Assembly: GCA_947623915.1 (NCBI GenBank)
Contig: CANQIB010000009.1
Coordinates: 41,825-105,824, forward strand
From: an uncultured Ruminiclostridium sp.
Lineage (GTDB): Bacteria > Bacillota > Clostridia > Oscillospirales > Ruminococcaceae
DNA: 64,000 nucleotides
Direction: 5' to 3'
A program made the position numbers and the translations under genes. Under the pieces are notes generated by a model. It had not been told where the DNA came from, did no database searches, and was given only the letters and a program-made list of their open reading frames with translations. Shown here piece by piece: positions 19,548 to 28,143 of the stretch (position 1 is the stretch's first letter; every line of letters begins with the position of its first letter).

Positions 19548-21826
19548 GCGGCGTGAACTTCTTCGGAATACGCCACCTCTCCCCTGCGGGAGCGTTTTAT
19601 CTGCGGGAATTTCTAAACGAAAAGCGGCCGGAGCTTGTTATTATAGAGGCTCCTGTTGATTTTGAGGATACGTCAAACGATATTGTAAGACCCGAAACAA
19701 AGCCGCCGTTTGCGATATTAGCGTACACGAAAAGTCTTCCGGTAAGGACTGTCCTTTACCCGTTCGCTCGGTATTCTCCGGAATATCAGGCTATTCTCTG
19801 GTGTCATGAGAACAATGTGCCGTTTAGGTTTATGGATCTTCCGTCGGAAACCTTTCTTGCGCTTACCGACGAGAAGATACGAAAAGCCGAACAGGACGAA
19901 AACGGCGACTATGCCGAAGATATGGAACAGATCGAGCAGAAGCCCGACGTTTACGAACGTATTGCCGAAAAAAGCGCGGACGGCTCTCACGAAACTTTCT
20001 GGGAACGGACGCTTGAACAATGCGCCGATTTTTCGGCTTATCATGAGGGCGCTAACCTTTTCGGCTCGAAGATACGGGAATTTTCCGAAAAGGACGGATT
20101 TGATGCAAAGGAAACCAAACTGCGTGAAATCCATATGCGTTCGGTTATAAGAAACGCGGTAAACAGCGGTATCGCTCCCGAAAAAACAGTTGTAGTCACC
20201 GGCGCATATCACGTTGAGGGGCTGAAAACGTGGGAAACGGACGAAGAACTGCCGATTTTTCCCAAGCTGACGGCGCTGCACACGCTTATGCCGTACTCGT
20301 ATTACAGACTCTCAACGCGTTCGGGCTACGGCGCCGGAAACAAAGCTCCCGCATACTACGAGCTTATCTGGGATGGTCTTTCCAAAGGCGACAAAATGTA
20401 TGCCGCTAACGCTTATCTTTCCAAAATCGCCGAAAAAATGCGCGAAAACGGCGGTGCGGCGTCCTCGGCGCAGGTCATTGAGGGCGTAAGGCTTGCCGCT
20501 TCACTCGCCAAATTACGCGGTGGGAATATCCCCACGCTGCGCGATCTGCGCGACGCGGCTCAAACCTGTATAGGAGAAGGCAGCCTTGCGGCTGTAAGCG
20601 TTGCCGTGGCGGACACGGAGATCGGCACTAAAATAGGCGAACTGCCGGAGGGCGTTTCGCAAACGAGTATTCAGAATGACTTTTACCGTTTGCTTAAAGA
20701 GCTTAAACTCGAAAAATATCGCTCCGTGACCTCGCAGGGATTAAGGCTCGATCTGCGCGAGAATATCAGAGTCGGCTCGGAAAAGTCCGCGTTTCTCGAT
20801 CTTGACCGCTCGTTCTTTTTGCATAAGCTGAGAGTACTTGGGATAGGCTTTGCGGAATATCTCCCGTCAAAGCAGGAAAACGCCACCTGGTCGGAAGAAT
20901 GGACGGTCTGCTGGACGCCCGAATGTGAAATAGCTTTGGTCGAAAGTGCGCTTAAAGGCGATACGGTCGAGCTTGCGGCGGCGTTTCAGCTTAAAGAAAA
21001 AGTTGAACGCTCGGATGAGATGTCTGTGATCGCGGGCGCTTTAGAGGACGCATTTTGCTGCGGAATGTCCGCAGCGGCAAGCTGCTGCGTAAGCGCGCTG
21101 CAAAGATCCGCCGTTGATACTGTGTCGTTTGAGGATCTCGCAAAGACCGCCTTTCGGCTGTCTGATATTATTTCTTACGGTGATATCCGCCGCGCCGACT
21201 GTTCGGAAATAATCCCTATCCTACAACAGATATATCTGCGTGCCTGCCTTGTCATGACCGATGCGTGCGTCTGCGACGACGCAGCTTGTCGGGCAATAGC
21301 GGACTCGGTCAATATGCTTAATTCCGTGGAGCTTTCGCAGGACTTTCTCGACAGCGAAAAATGGCTCTCGGCTCTTAATGAAACCGCGCGGCGAGATGAC
21401 CTAAACACAAAGCTCTCCGGACTTTGTACGGCGATATTGCTCGAACGTAATCAGATGACAAACGAGCAGCTTAAGATCGAGGTGTCAAGGCGGCTTTCCA
21501 AGGGTGTTCCCGCCGACCTCGGAGCGGCTTGGTTCGAGGGGCTGACGCTTAAAAACCGCTATGGGCTCATAGCGCGATTGTCGCTGTGGGAAAGCCTTGA
21601 CGAGTATATAGAAACGCTTGACGACGATGAATTTAAACGTGCTTTGGTGTTCCTCAGGCGGGCGTTCGCGGATTTTTCGGCAGGAGAGAAAAATTCCATA
21701 GCGGAAAATTTAGGCGAGCTATGGGGACTTAACGGCGAAGAGGTAAGCGAAACGCTGAACGCTAAGCTCGACGATGCTTCACAGGAAGCTGTTGACGCTC
21801 TTATAGATATAGATTTTGATATATAG
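19544..21826 (+). CDS. DUF5682 family protein (YehM-like)
   Basis: MSGVNFFGIRHLSPAGAFYLREFLNEKRPELVIIEAPVDFED...PPFAILAY; ATGA overlap with the MoxR gene. Confidence 0.8.
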   Translation: MSGVNFFGIRHLSPAGAFYLREFLNEKRPELVIIEAPVDFEDTSNDIVRPETKPPFAILAYTKSLPVRTVLYPFARYSPEYQAILWCHENNVPFRFMDLPSETFLALTDEKIRKAEQDENGDYAEDMEQIEQKPDVYERIAEKSADGSHETFWERTLEQCADFSAYHEGANLFGSKIREFSEKDGFDAKETKLREIHMRSVIRNAVNSGIAPEKTVVVTGAYHVEGLKTWETDEELPIFPKLTALHTLMPYSYYRLSTRSGYGAGNKAPAYYELIWDGLSKGDKMYAANAYLSKIAEKMRENGGAASSAQVIEGVRLAASLAKLRGGNIPTLRDLRDAAQTCIGEGSLAAVSVAVADTEIGTKIGELPEGVSQTSIQNDFYRLLKELKLEKYRSVTSQGLRLDLRENIRVGSEKSAFLDLDRSFFLHKLRVLGIGFAEYLPSKQENATWSEEWTVCWTPECEIALVESALKGDTVELAAAFQLKEKVERSDEMSVIAGALEDAFCCGMSAAASCCVSALQRSAVDTVSFEDLAKTAFRLSDIISYGDIRRADCSEIIPILQQIYLRACLVMTDACVCDDAACRAIADSVNMLNSVELSQDFLDSEKWLSALNETARRDDLNTKLSGLCTAILLERNQMTNEQLKIEVSRRLSKGVPADLGAAWFEGLTLKNRYGLIARLSLWESLDEYIETLDDDEFKRALVFLRRAFADFSAGEKNSIAENLGELWGLNGEEVSETLNAKLDDASQEAVDALIDIDFDI

Positions 21827-21834
21827 GTGAAATT

Positions 21835-23007
21835 ATGGACAAAACAGCACAAATGCAGCGCTGGAGGCTTATTCTCGGACAGGAAAGCGACAGTCGCTTT
21901 TCAAATATGGATATGCCCGCCCTTTCGGACGAACAGGACCTTATAGACAGCGCGCTTGCGGCGATATACAATAAGAGCGAAAGCGGCGGGTTCGGCGGCG
22001 GCGCGGGTCACGGTCCGTCAAACCCGCAGATCTCCCGCTGGCTCGGCGATGTGAGAACGCTTTTCGATAAGGAGCTAGTCAAGGTCATACAAAACGACGC
22101 TATGACGCGCTGCGGCTTAAAGCAGCTTATACTTGAGCCTGAAATACTCGAAAACACCGAGCCCGATATCTCCCTTGCAAGTGCGATACTTACGCTGAAG
22201 GATATGATACCCAAGCGCTCAAAGGACAGCGTCCGCGAGTTTATCCGCAAGATAGTCGAGGATATAAATAAGCTGCTCGAACAGGATATCCGCCGTGCCG
22301 TCAATGCCGCGGTCAACCGCCGCGAACATTCTCCGATACCGTCCGCGTCGGCTATCGACTACAAAATGACGATACGCCGAAACCTGAAGCACTACTCCCC
22401 TGAGCTTAAAACTATCGTTCCCGAACATTTCTACTTTTTTGAGCGAGCCGCAGTCAGCGCCGCAAGCAAGTGGAATATAATCCTTGACATAGACCAGAGC
22501 GGTTCCATGGGAGAATCGGTCATTTACTCTTCGGTGGTGAGCTGTATTCTCGCGAGCATGAGTTCCGTTAAAACGCACGTTGTCGCGTTCGATACGAATA
22601 TAATCGACCTTACCGACAAATGCTCCGACCCCGTTGATCTGCTGTACGGCTTTAATCTCGGCGGCGGCACGGATATTGACAAATCGGTGGTTTACTGCCG
22701 ACAGTTCATCGAAAATCCGAAAAAAACGCTATTTTTCCTTATCTCCGATCTTGACGAGGGCGGAAACCGCGCCGCGTTCATTCGGAGAATGGAGGAAATG
22801 AAGCGGTCGGGCGTGACCGTCGTCTGCCTTTTAGCGCTCGCCGATCACGGTAAGCCCTATTACGACGCGGCAGTAGCGGGAAAGCTGTCAAATCTCGGCA
22901 TACCCTGCTTTGCCTGCTCCCCGCAAAAGTTACCGGAGCTGCTGGGGCTTGCCCTTAAAGGCCGCGACCTCTCGCAGTTTGCAAAGGGTGCGGAAAAGAT
23001 AGGATAA
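21835..23007 (+). CDS. VWA-domain protein (YehP-like)
   Basis: MIDAS: IILDIDQSGSMGES, GGGTDI, FLISDLDEGG. Confidence 0.9.
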   Translation: MDKTAQMQRWRLILGQESDSRFSNMDMPALSDEQDLIDSALAAIYNKSESGGFGGGAGHGPSNPQISRWLGDVRTLFDKELVKVIQNDAMTRCGLKQLILEPEILENTEPDISLASAILTLKDMIPKRSKDSVREFIRKIVEDINKLLEQDIRRAVNAAVNRREHSPIPSASAIDYKMTIRRNLKHYSPELKTIVPEHFYFFERAAVSAASKWNIILDIDQSGSMGESVIYSSVVSCILASMSSVKTHVVAFDTNIIDLTDKCSDPVDLLYGFNLGGGTDIDKSVVYCRQFIENPKKTLFFLISDLDEGGNRAAFIRRMEEMKRSGVTVVCLLALADHGKPYYDAAVAGKLSNLGIPCFACSPQKLPELLGLALKGRDLSQFAKGAEKIG

Positions 23008-23113
23008 AACCGCTGTATCATCGGACAATGATAATGCTTTTTCTCACATCATTAAGGAAAGTACAAACAGCCTGTCAAAAGGGTTTTGCCGGGCGGAAAG
23101 GATATTACGGATA

Positions 23114-24064
23114 ATGATCTTGAGTGTGAGCAGAAGAACGGACATTCCCGCATATTATTCCGATTGGTTTTTGGGCCGCGTTAAGGAAAGGTATATCTTC
23201 GTCAGAAATCCTATGAACCCACATCAGGTAAGCAAAATTGACATAAGCCCCGATTTTGTGGACTGCATAGTGTTCTGGACAAAAAACGCCTCGCCGATGT
23301 TTGAGAGATTAGACGCGCTGTCCGACTACAAGTATTATTTTCAGTACACGATCACCGGCTACGGCAAGGACTTTGAACCGAATCTGCCGGATAAGAAAAA
23401 AGTCATCTTGCCTAATTTTAAGGCGCTGTCCGAGAAGATCGGCGCAGATCGCGTGATTTGGCGATATGACCCTATAATGTTTACCCCGAAGTATGACCCG
23501 AAATATCATCTGAGAGCATTTGAGCAGATCGCCGAAACATTACAAGGTCACACAAAAAAATGCGTTATCAGCTTTGTTGACAAATATGCGAAAATTTCAA
23601 AGAACCTTGCAAAAGCAAACGCATATGATCTTCCGAAAGATAAGCTGACAGAGTTTGCTTGCAAGCTCGCCGCTATTGCAAAGGAAAACGGCATGGCGAC
23701 GGCGACTTGTGCGGAAAAGTTGGATCTGCAAAGCTGCGGGATAGAGCACAACTGCTGCATCGACAAGCGGCTTATCGAGCAAATGATCGGCTTGCCTCTT
23801 AACGTCAAAAAAGACAAGGGTCAGCGCGAAGAATGTGGCTGCGTGGAGAGCATGGAAGTAGGAAGCTACAACACCTGTCTGAACGGCTGTATCTATTGTT
23901 ATGCGAATTACAGCCGCGAGAGCGTAAACAAAAATTTCGCAAAATACGATCCTGATTCGCCTATTTTGTGTGATTTTATCGGTGAGGAAGATAAAGTTAC
24001 GCAGCGCAAAATAAAGTCCGCGGCGGTTTTACAGATGAGCTTATTAACAGATGATAATAAATAA
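23114..24064 (+). CDS. DUF1848 family protein
   Basis: MILSVSRRTDIPAYYSDWFLGRVKERYIFVRNP and C-terminal NTCLNGCIYCYANYS cysteine motif. Confidence 0.85.
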   Translation: MILSVSRRTDIPAYYSDWFLGRVKERYIFVRNPMNPHQVSKIDISPDFVDCIVFWTKNASPMFERLDALSDYKYYFQYTITGYGKDFEPNLPDKKKVILPNFKALSEKIGADRVIWRYDPIMFTPKYDPKYHLRAFEQIAETLQGHTKKCVISFVDKYAKISKNLAKANAYDLPKDKLTEFACKLAAIAKENGMATATCAEKLDLQSCGIEHNCCIDKRLIEQMIGLPLNVKKDKGQREECGCVESMEVGSYNTCLNGCIYCYANYSRESVNKNFAKYDPDSPILCDFIGEEDKVTQRKIKSAAVLQMSLLTDDNK

Positions 24065-24084
24065 ATATTTTAGGAGGAGATGGT

Positions 24085-24204
24085 ATGCCAACAGGGATGC
24101 TGCTCACCCCTATCGGATGACCCAAAGCCGTAAGGCGGGCGCTGCCCTCCTTTGGAAACCTTCCGTATTTCCTCGCCGGTGAGTAACCAAACTGCGAGGA
24201 GGGC
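24085..24204 (+). promoter_or_regulatory. Candidate leader peptide (MPTGMLLTPIG*) plus attenuator-like structure
   Basis: AGGAGG RBS, 11-codon ORF 24085-24120, then mutually exclusive pairings CCAAAG/CTTTGG, CCTCGC/GCGAGG and GCCCTCCT/AGGAGGGC. Confidence 0.5.
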
Positions 24205-24282
24205 TGTTTGAGTGTCCTGTGAGAGAAAAAAATAACAGGGATAAAGCAGCATGAAGTTTAACAGACAAGGAGTTTTCAGCCA

Positions 24283-24648
24283 ATGGGACATTTTGGATTT
24301 TCTTACATAGGACTTATATTTTTAGTCCTGCTTTTTATCCCCAACTTCTTTTGGACAAAACGAAAACCACAGGGATACACACCGCAAAAGGAGAACTCCA
24401 TTCTACTCTGCTTTGAGCGAGTAGGAGAGACTTTGACCTGTGTTTGCGCACTCTGCTTCTCCGACTTAAACTGGTATGGATATTCTGTTTGGACTTGGTG
24501 GCTTGTTGCCGCCGCCCTGCTGATGCTGTTATATGAGTTGTGGTGGATAAGGTACTTCCGCAGCGAGAGAAAACTCAACGACTTTTACAGCAGTTTTTCA
24601 GTGGTCAATCCTTGTCCCTTGACATCAACACCATGCACTTCCACATAG
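24283..24648 (+). pseudogene. Small membrane protein, probably 3'-truncated
   Basis: MGHFGFSYIGLIFLVLLFIPNFFWTK...WIRYFRSERKLNDFYSSF, then non-coherent tail entering a remnant repeat. Confidence 0.5.
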
Positions 24649-24701
24649 CTTGATACGTTCATTTTAATGTCAGCGAACCCGTTCGATCGTGGTAACAAAT
24701 C
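24647..24701. repeat. Dispersed remnant repeat, copy 1
   Basis: AGCTTGATACGTTCATTTTAATGTCAGCGAACCCGTTCGATCGTGGTAACAAATC; matches copies at 26663 and 34034. Confidence 0.75.
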
Positions 24702-25386
24702 AAACATCGTTTTCAATGATTTGTAATAATAATTCTTTCCCGTTTTGATAGGACGAACTCACCTCACTATACAGACTCTCATAGAAGTCGATTGCCGCTT
24801 GCTGCCTTTTTTTCGCTATCTCCTTGCCCCGTACCGTATAAAACTTTGAGTATATCCCCTCCAGCTTACGCTTATACTCCTGAAAAAAAGAGGGAACAGT
24901 ATCGTTTTCCCCGTTTGATACCGAACCGTCGGGTGTGACGGTATACAAAGGCTGTGCAACGATCCCTCTATACATAAGAGTCCTTGCGATACCGAGCGCG
25001 CCCGCGACATCTAACTTATCAGCATCAAATAAAATCTTAGCCTCAATGCTCTGAGGCGGATCATTATTTCTGAATCTGTGTGTTTCAATACAATGCTTTA
25101 CTCTTTCGGAAAAATCGTTTTCAAAACCGTGTTCCCGCAAGAATCTGAAAGCTTTTTCTCCGCCGACCTGTGCGTGGCACACCGACGGGTTCTCGTACTG
25201 CTCTTTTCTCCCGATATCATGCAATAAACACGCTGTTATCAGAACATCATGATCGACGTTTGTTTCTTCTTTTGCAATCTCAAGTGCCGCGTACAACACA
25301 CGGTATATGTGTTCTTTGTCATGTGCGCTGTCCTCCATACAGGACAGCATATATTTTTCTATGAGATCATAATTATTTTTATCCAT
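24700..25386 (-). CDS. HD-domain phosphohydrolase
   Basis: HDKEHIYRVLYAALEIA...ITACLLHDIGRKEQYENPSVCHAQVGGEKA. Confidence 0.85.
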   Translation of the reverse strand: MDKNNYDLIEKYMLSCMEDSAHDKEHIYRVLYAALEIAKEETNVDHDVLITACLLHDIGRKEQYENPSVCHAQVGGEKAFRFLREHGFENDFSERVKHCIETHRFRNNDPPQSIEAKILFDADKLDVAGALGIARTLMYRGIVAQPLYTVTPDGSVSNGENDTVPSFFQEYKRKLEGIYSKFYTVRGKEIAKKRQQAAIDFYESLYSEVSSSYQNGKELLLQIIENDV

Positions 25387-25497
25387 ATTTTTTCACCCTT
25401 TCTTTTTTATATTTTTATTCATACACCAAAATTGATGCTGATACCTGTTTGCTAAAGTCCATTGCCTCAATATTTCGCAGCGATCATCCAGTTTTCT

Positions 25498-26268
25498 CTA
25501 TAATTTTCTTGCCTTGAATAAAACTGAAATAGGGAGCATTTTTGCTTTTTGGGCTTTGGCACTGATATCGCCTTCTGCTTGCATCGTTGCATCATCGGTC
25601 TGCTCAACCATTTGCTCGATCACAAATCCCGCCTTTGCCAAAGCGTTGACATAGGTGGATATTTTTCGGTTGCACAGAAGGATTTCGCTGCCGTCTACCG
25701 GCATTCTGAAGTAGGACTCGTCAAAATAGCTTTTGTTCATTATCAAGGCTTCATTTTCAATTACATCTTTCCGTTCATCACAAGACCAGGCAATACAGTA
25801 ATTGAGGGTATGGTGCCAGCTGAAAATGAAAATACCGTCTTTTTTTAGGTATGAGGCTATTTTCTGGAAAGTACCATCAAGATCAGTCGTCCAACCAATC
25901 CCGTAAATTGAATAAACGAAATCGAAATACTCTTTCGGAATACCCATCGCGACTTCCATTGGAGAGCAGATGAGCTTCGCATGGTAGCCGTTTTCGCTCA
26001 AATACCGCTCAGCATTTTCAAGTTGCTTATGAGAAAGATCTACGCCCCATAATTCACCGGCATTTCTGTCAGCAAGATACTTTAAGGAATGACCGCTGCC
26101 ACAGCATATTTCAAGTATTTTCTTTCTGGAAACATCGTCAAACAGGTGTAACTCATTCTCTGTTACAAAGTGTACTCCGTAAGTAGGGAGCGCTGTAGTT
26201 CCAAACCACAAATCTGCGTAAGTATCCCAGTAATGCTTATTGGTTTTCAATATTTCGTCTCGATTCAT
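25498..26268 (-). CDS. Class I SAM-dependent methyltransferase
   Basis: KILEICCGSGHSLKYLADRNAGELWGVDLS motif I/II; start MNRDEILKTNKHYWD with RBS at 26268. Confidence 0.85.
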   Translation of the reverse strand: MNRDEILKTNKHYWDTYADLWFGTTALPTYGVHFVTENELHLFDDVSRKKILEICCGSGHSLKYLADRNAGELWGVDLSHKQLENAERYLSENGYHAKLICSPMEVAMGIPKEYFDFVYSIYGIGWTTDLDGTFQKIASYLKKDGIFIFSWHHTLNYCIAWSCDERKDVIENEALIMNKSYFDESYFRMPVDGSEILLCNRKISTYVNALAKAGFVIEQMVEQTDDATMQAEGDISAKAQKAKMLPISVLFKARKL

Positions 26269-26352
26269 TTGTATCCCTGCTCCTTCGGTAATTCGTATTT
26301 CGCCATTAGTAAATGTATTGGTTCCGAGTTTGCTCATGTCACGCAACGACAC

Positions 26353-26721
26353 TTATATCATTGTGAAATGCTCCAGCGCCGCCCGTATCGCCGCCTCTTT
26401 TTCTGGCGGACATTGGGGCTGTTTAGCGTCCTCAGACTTCGGCTTGTTGTATTTCTCCCGCTCAATGATACCGCACTTCCGATTCACTTGTGCAATATAA
26501 AGGTGGCTGACCTTCATCCCGAATTTCTCCGGAACATACACCTTGATTTCCTCGTAGCCGGCTTTCTTCTCGGCAGCGGTCAAATCCATCTCGTCCATGG
26601 TGAGTTCAACCTCGATATGCTGCTTGACATTGAGTTTGGACAATAGGCATACTGTTTCAACGTGGCTTGATACGTTCATTTTAATGTCAGCGGCTGCGCT
26701 CGTTCGCGGGAACAAGTCCAA
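26353..26721 (-). pseudogene. C-terminal fragment of RlmD/TrmA-type 23S rRNA (uracil-C5)-methyltransferase
   Basis: HVETVCLLSKLNVKQHIEVELTMDEMDLTAAEKKAGYEEIKVYV...KVSHLYIAQVNRKCGIIEREKYNKPKSEDAKQPQCPPEKEAAIRAALEHFTMI resembles the C-terminal extension of clostridial RlmD-like proteins; catalytic domain absent. Confidence 0.65.
26663..26718. repeat. Dispersed remnant repeat, copy 2
   Basis: TGGCTTGATACGTTCATTTTAATGTCAGCGGCTGCGCTCGTTCGCGGGAACAAGTC. Confidence 0.75.
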
Positions 26722-26858
26722 CAGTTTACATCGGAAAATATCCGATTATTGCCTCGTATGTTTAAAGGCCGACGCTCTATAAAATGTACTTTCCTATCAT
26801 TATTATACACTAAAAACAAGCATACTGCAAGGGACACTCTTCGGTTTTCTACGCTTAT

Positions 26859-26887
26859 TTGAATTTCACCCTGAAAAGTATTAAAAT
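26859..26887 (+). promoter_or_regulatory. Putative promoter of recombinase gene
   Basis: TTGAAT-17 nt-TAAAAT. Confidence 0.5.
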
Positions 26888-26911
26888 AAGCAAAAACAGG
26901 AGGGCAATTCA

Positions 26912-27760
26912 ATGAAAAAGCCTATTATTGACACAAAAGCCGACAGCATTAACAAATTCAAGCAATGGCTGATAAGCGAAGAGCGCGAGGTCGGGACGAT
27001 CGAAAAATATATGCGCGATATTTCGGAGTTTTTCGGGTGGCTGGAAAATAAGGCAATATCAAAAGACAAGGTGCTTTTGTACAAGGAGCATTTGCTTAAA
27101 AAAGCATACAAACCCGCGACCGTTAATTCCATATTGGCGGCGATAAACACCTACTGCCGCTTTGCGGGATTGAATATCAGAATAAAATATCTTCGTATAC
27201 AGCGCAGGACGTTTCAGGAGGAAAACCGCAGCCTGAGAAAAGACGAGTACGAAAGGCTGATTTTTGCGGCTGAAAAATCGGGCAAGAGTCGGCTTTCCCT
27301 GCTTATCGAAACTATCGGCGCTACCGGCATAAGAGTATCGGAGGTAAAATACATAACGGTCGAGGCGTTAAACGCGGGTCGAGCGGAAATCTCGCTCAAG
27401 GGCAAGATACGCACGATACTCCTCCCCGGAAAGCTATGCCGAAAGCTGCTTAAATACGCTAAAAAACAAAAAATCGCTTTCGGTGAGATCTTTATCACCA
27501 AAAGCGGCAAAGGCATTTCCCGCAAACAGATCTGGTCGGAAATGAAGTCATTGTGTAAGAAAGCGGGCGTGCAGGCATCAAAGGTATTTCCGCATAACCT
27601 GCGCCATTTATTTGCAAGGGTGTATTATAAAGCTACGCGTGACATCGTCAAGCTCGCCGACCTGCTCGGACACAGCTCGGTGGAAACCACACGGATATAT
27701 CTCATCTCAACCGGCGAGGAGCACACAAGACAGCTTGAAATGTTGGGACTGGTGCATTAG
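26912..27760 (+). CDS. Tyrosine recombinase/integrase
   Basis: TGIRVSEV (Arg I), HNLRHLFARVYY (H-x-x-R), LLGHSSVETTRIYL (catalytic Tyr). Confidence 0.93.
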   Translation: MKKPIIDTKADSINKFKQWLISEEREVGTIEKYMRDISEFFGWLENKAISKDKVLLYKEHLLKKAYKPATVNSILAAINTYCRFAGLNIRIKYLRIQRRTFQEENRSLRKDEYERLIFAAEKSGKSRLSLLIETIGATGIRVSEVKYITVEALNAGRAEISLKGKIRTILLPGKLCRKLLKYAKKQKIAFGEIFITKSGKGISRKQIWSEMKSLCKKAGVQASKVFPHNLRHLFARVYYKATRDIVKLADLLGHSSVETTRIYLISTGEEHTRQLEMLGLVH

Positions 27761-27779
27761 ACATAATTTTCATTTTGTC
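27761..27779. repeat. Left arm of perfect 19-bp inverted repeat
   Basis: ACATAATTTTCATTTTGTC; exact reverse complement at 28032-28050; starts directly after the recombinase stop codon. Confidence 0.9.
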
Positions 27780-27908
27780 TATCAATTTCAACAAATAACA
27801 GCGTAATTCGATTATTTTTTAAAATTATATCATACATTTTGGAAAAAAGCAAGTTTTTTTATTAAGAATTTACCAATTTACCAAAAATTTACCGTAAAAA
27901 GGCTTAGA

Positions 27909-27966
27909 AAATCAAGGCCGTAATGTATATTTTTCAATACGGTCTGATTTCCTATTCTGTTTTTTT
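27909..27966 (+). terminator. Terminator-like hairpin inside the IR-bounded segment
   Basis: AAATCA..CCGTA-loop-TACGG..TGATTT followed by T7. Confidence 0.45.
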
Positions 27967-27993
27967 CGACAAATTATTCAAAAGTCATATGAT
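27966..27993 (+). promoter_or_regulatory. Candidate promoter inside the invertible segment, pointing to the zinc-ribbon operon
   Basis: TCGACA-16 nt-TATGAT. Confidence 0.45.
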
Positions 27994-28031
27994 AATAATG
28001 CTTTATGTGAATACTTTTTCCGCGTGAATAG

Positions 28032-28050
28032 GACAAAATGAAAATTATGT
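28032..28050. repeat. Right arm of perfect 19-bp inverted repeat
   Basis: GACAAAATGAAAATTATGT, 94 bp upstream of ATG 28144. Confidence 0.9.
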
Positions 28051-28143
28051 GGTATTCCTCTTTTAAAAACATACAGATGATAGCAAAATGAGATTCTTAT
28101 TTTGGGTAAAGGTAAAATTTTTTGTTATTAGGAGGAATGCTAA

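Noticed and set aside
24070-24291. 73-aa minus-strand ORF
   Set aside because: Opposite strand of a leader/attenuator-like region; no RBS seen and no domain.
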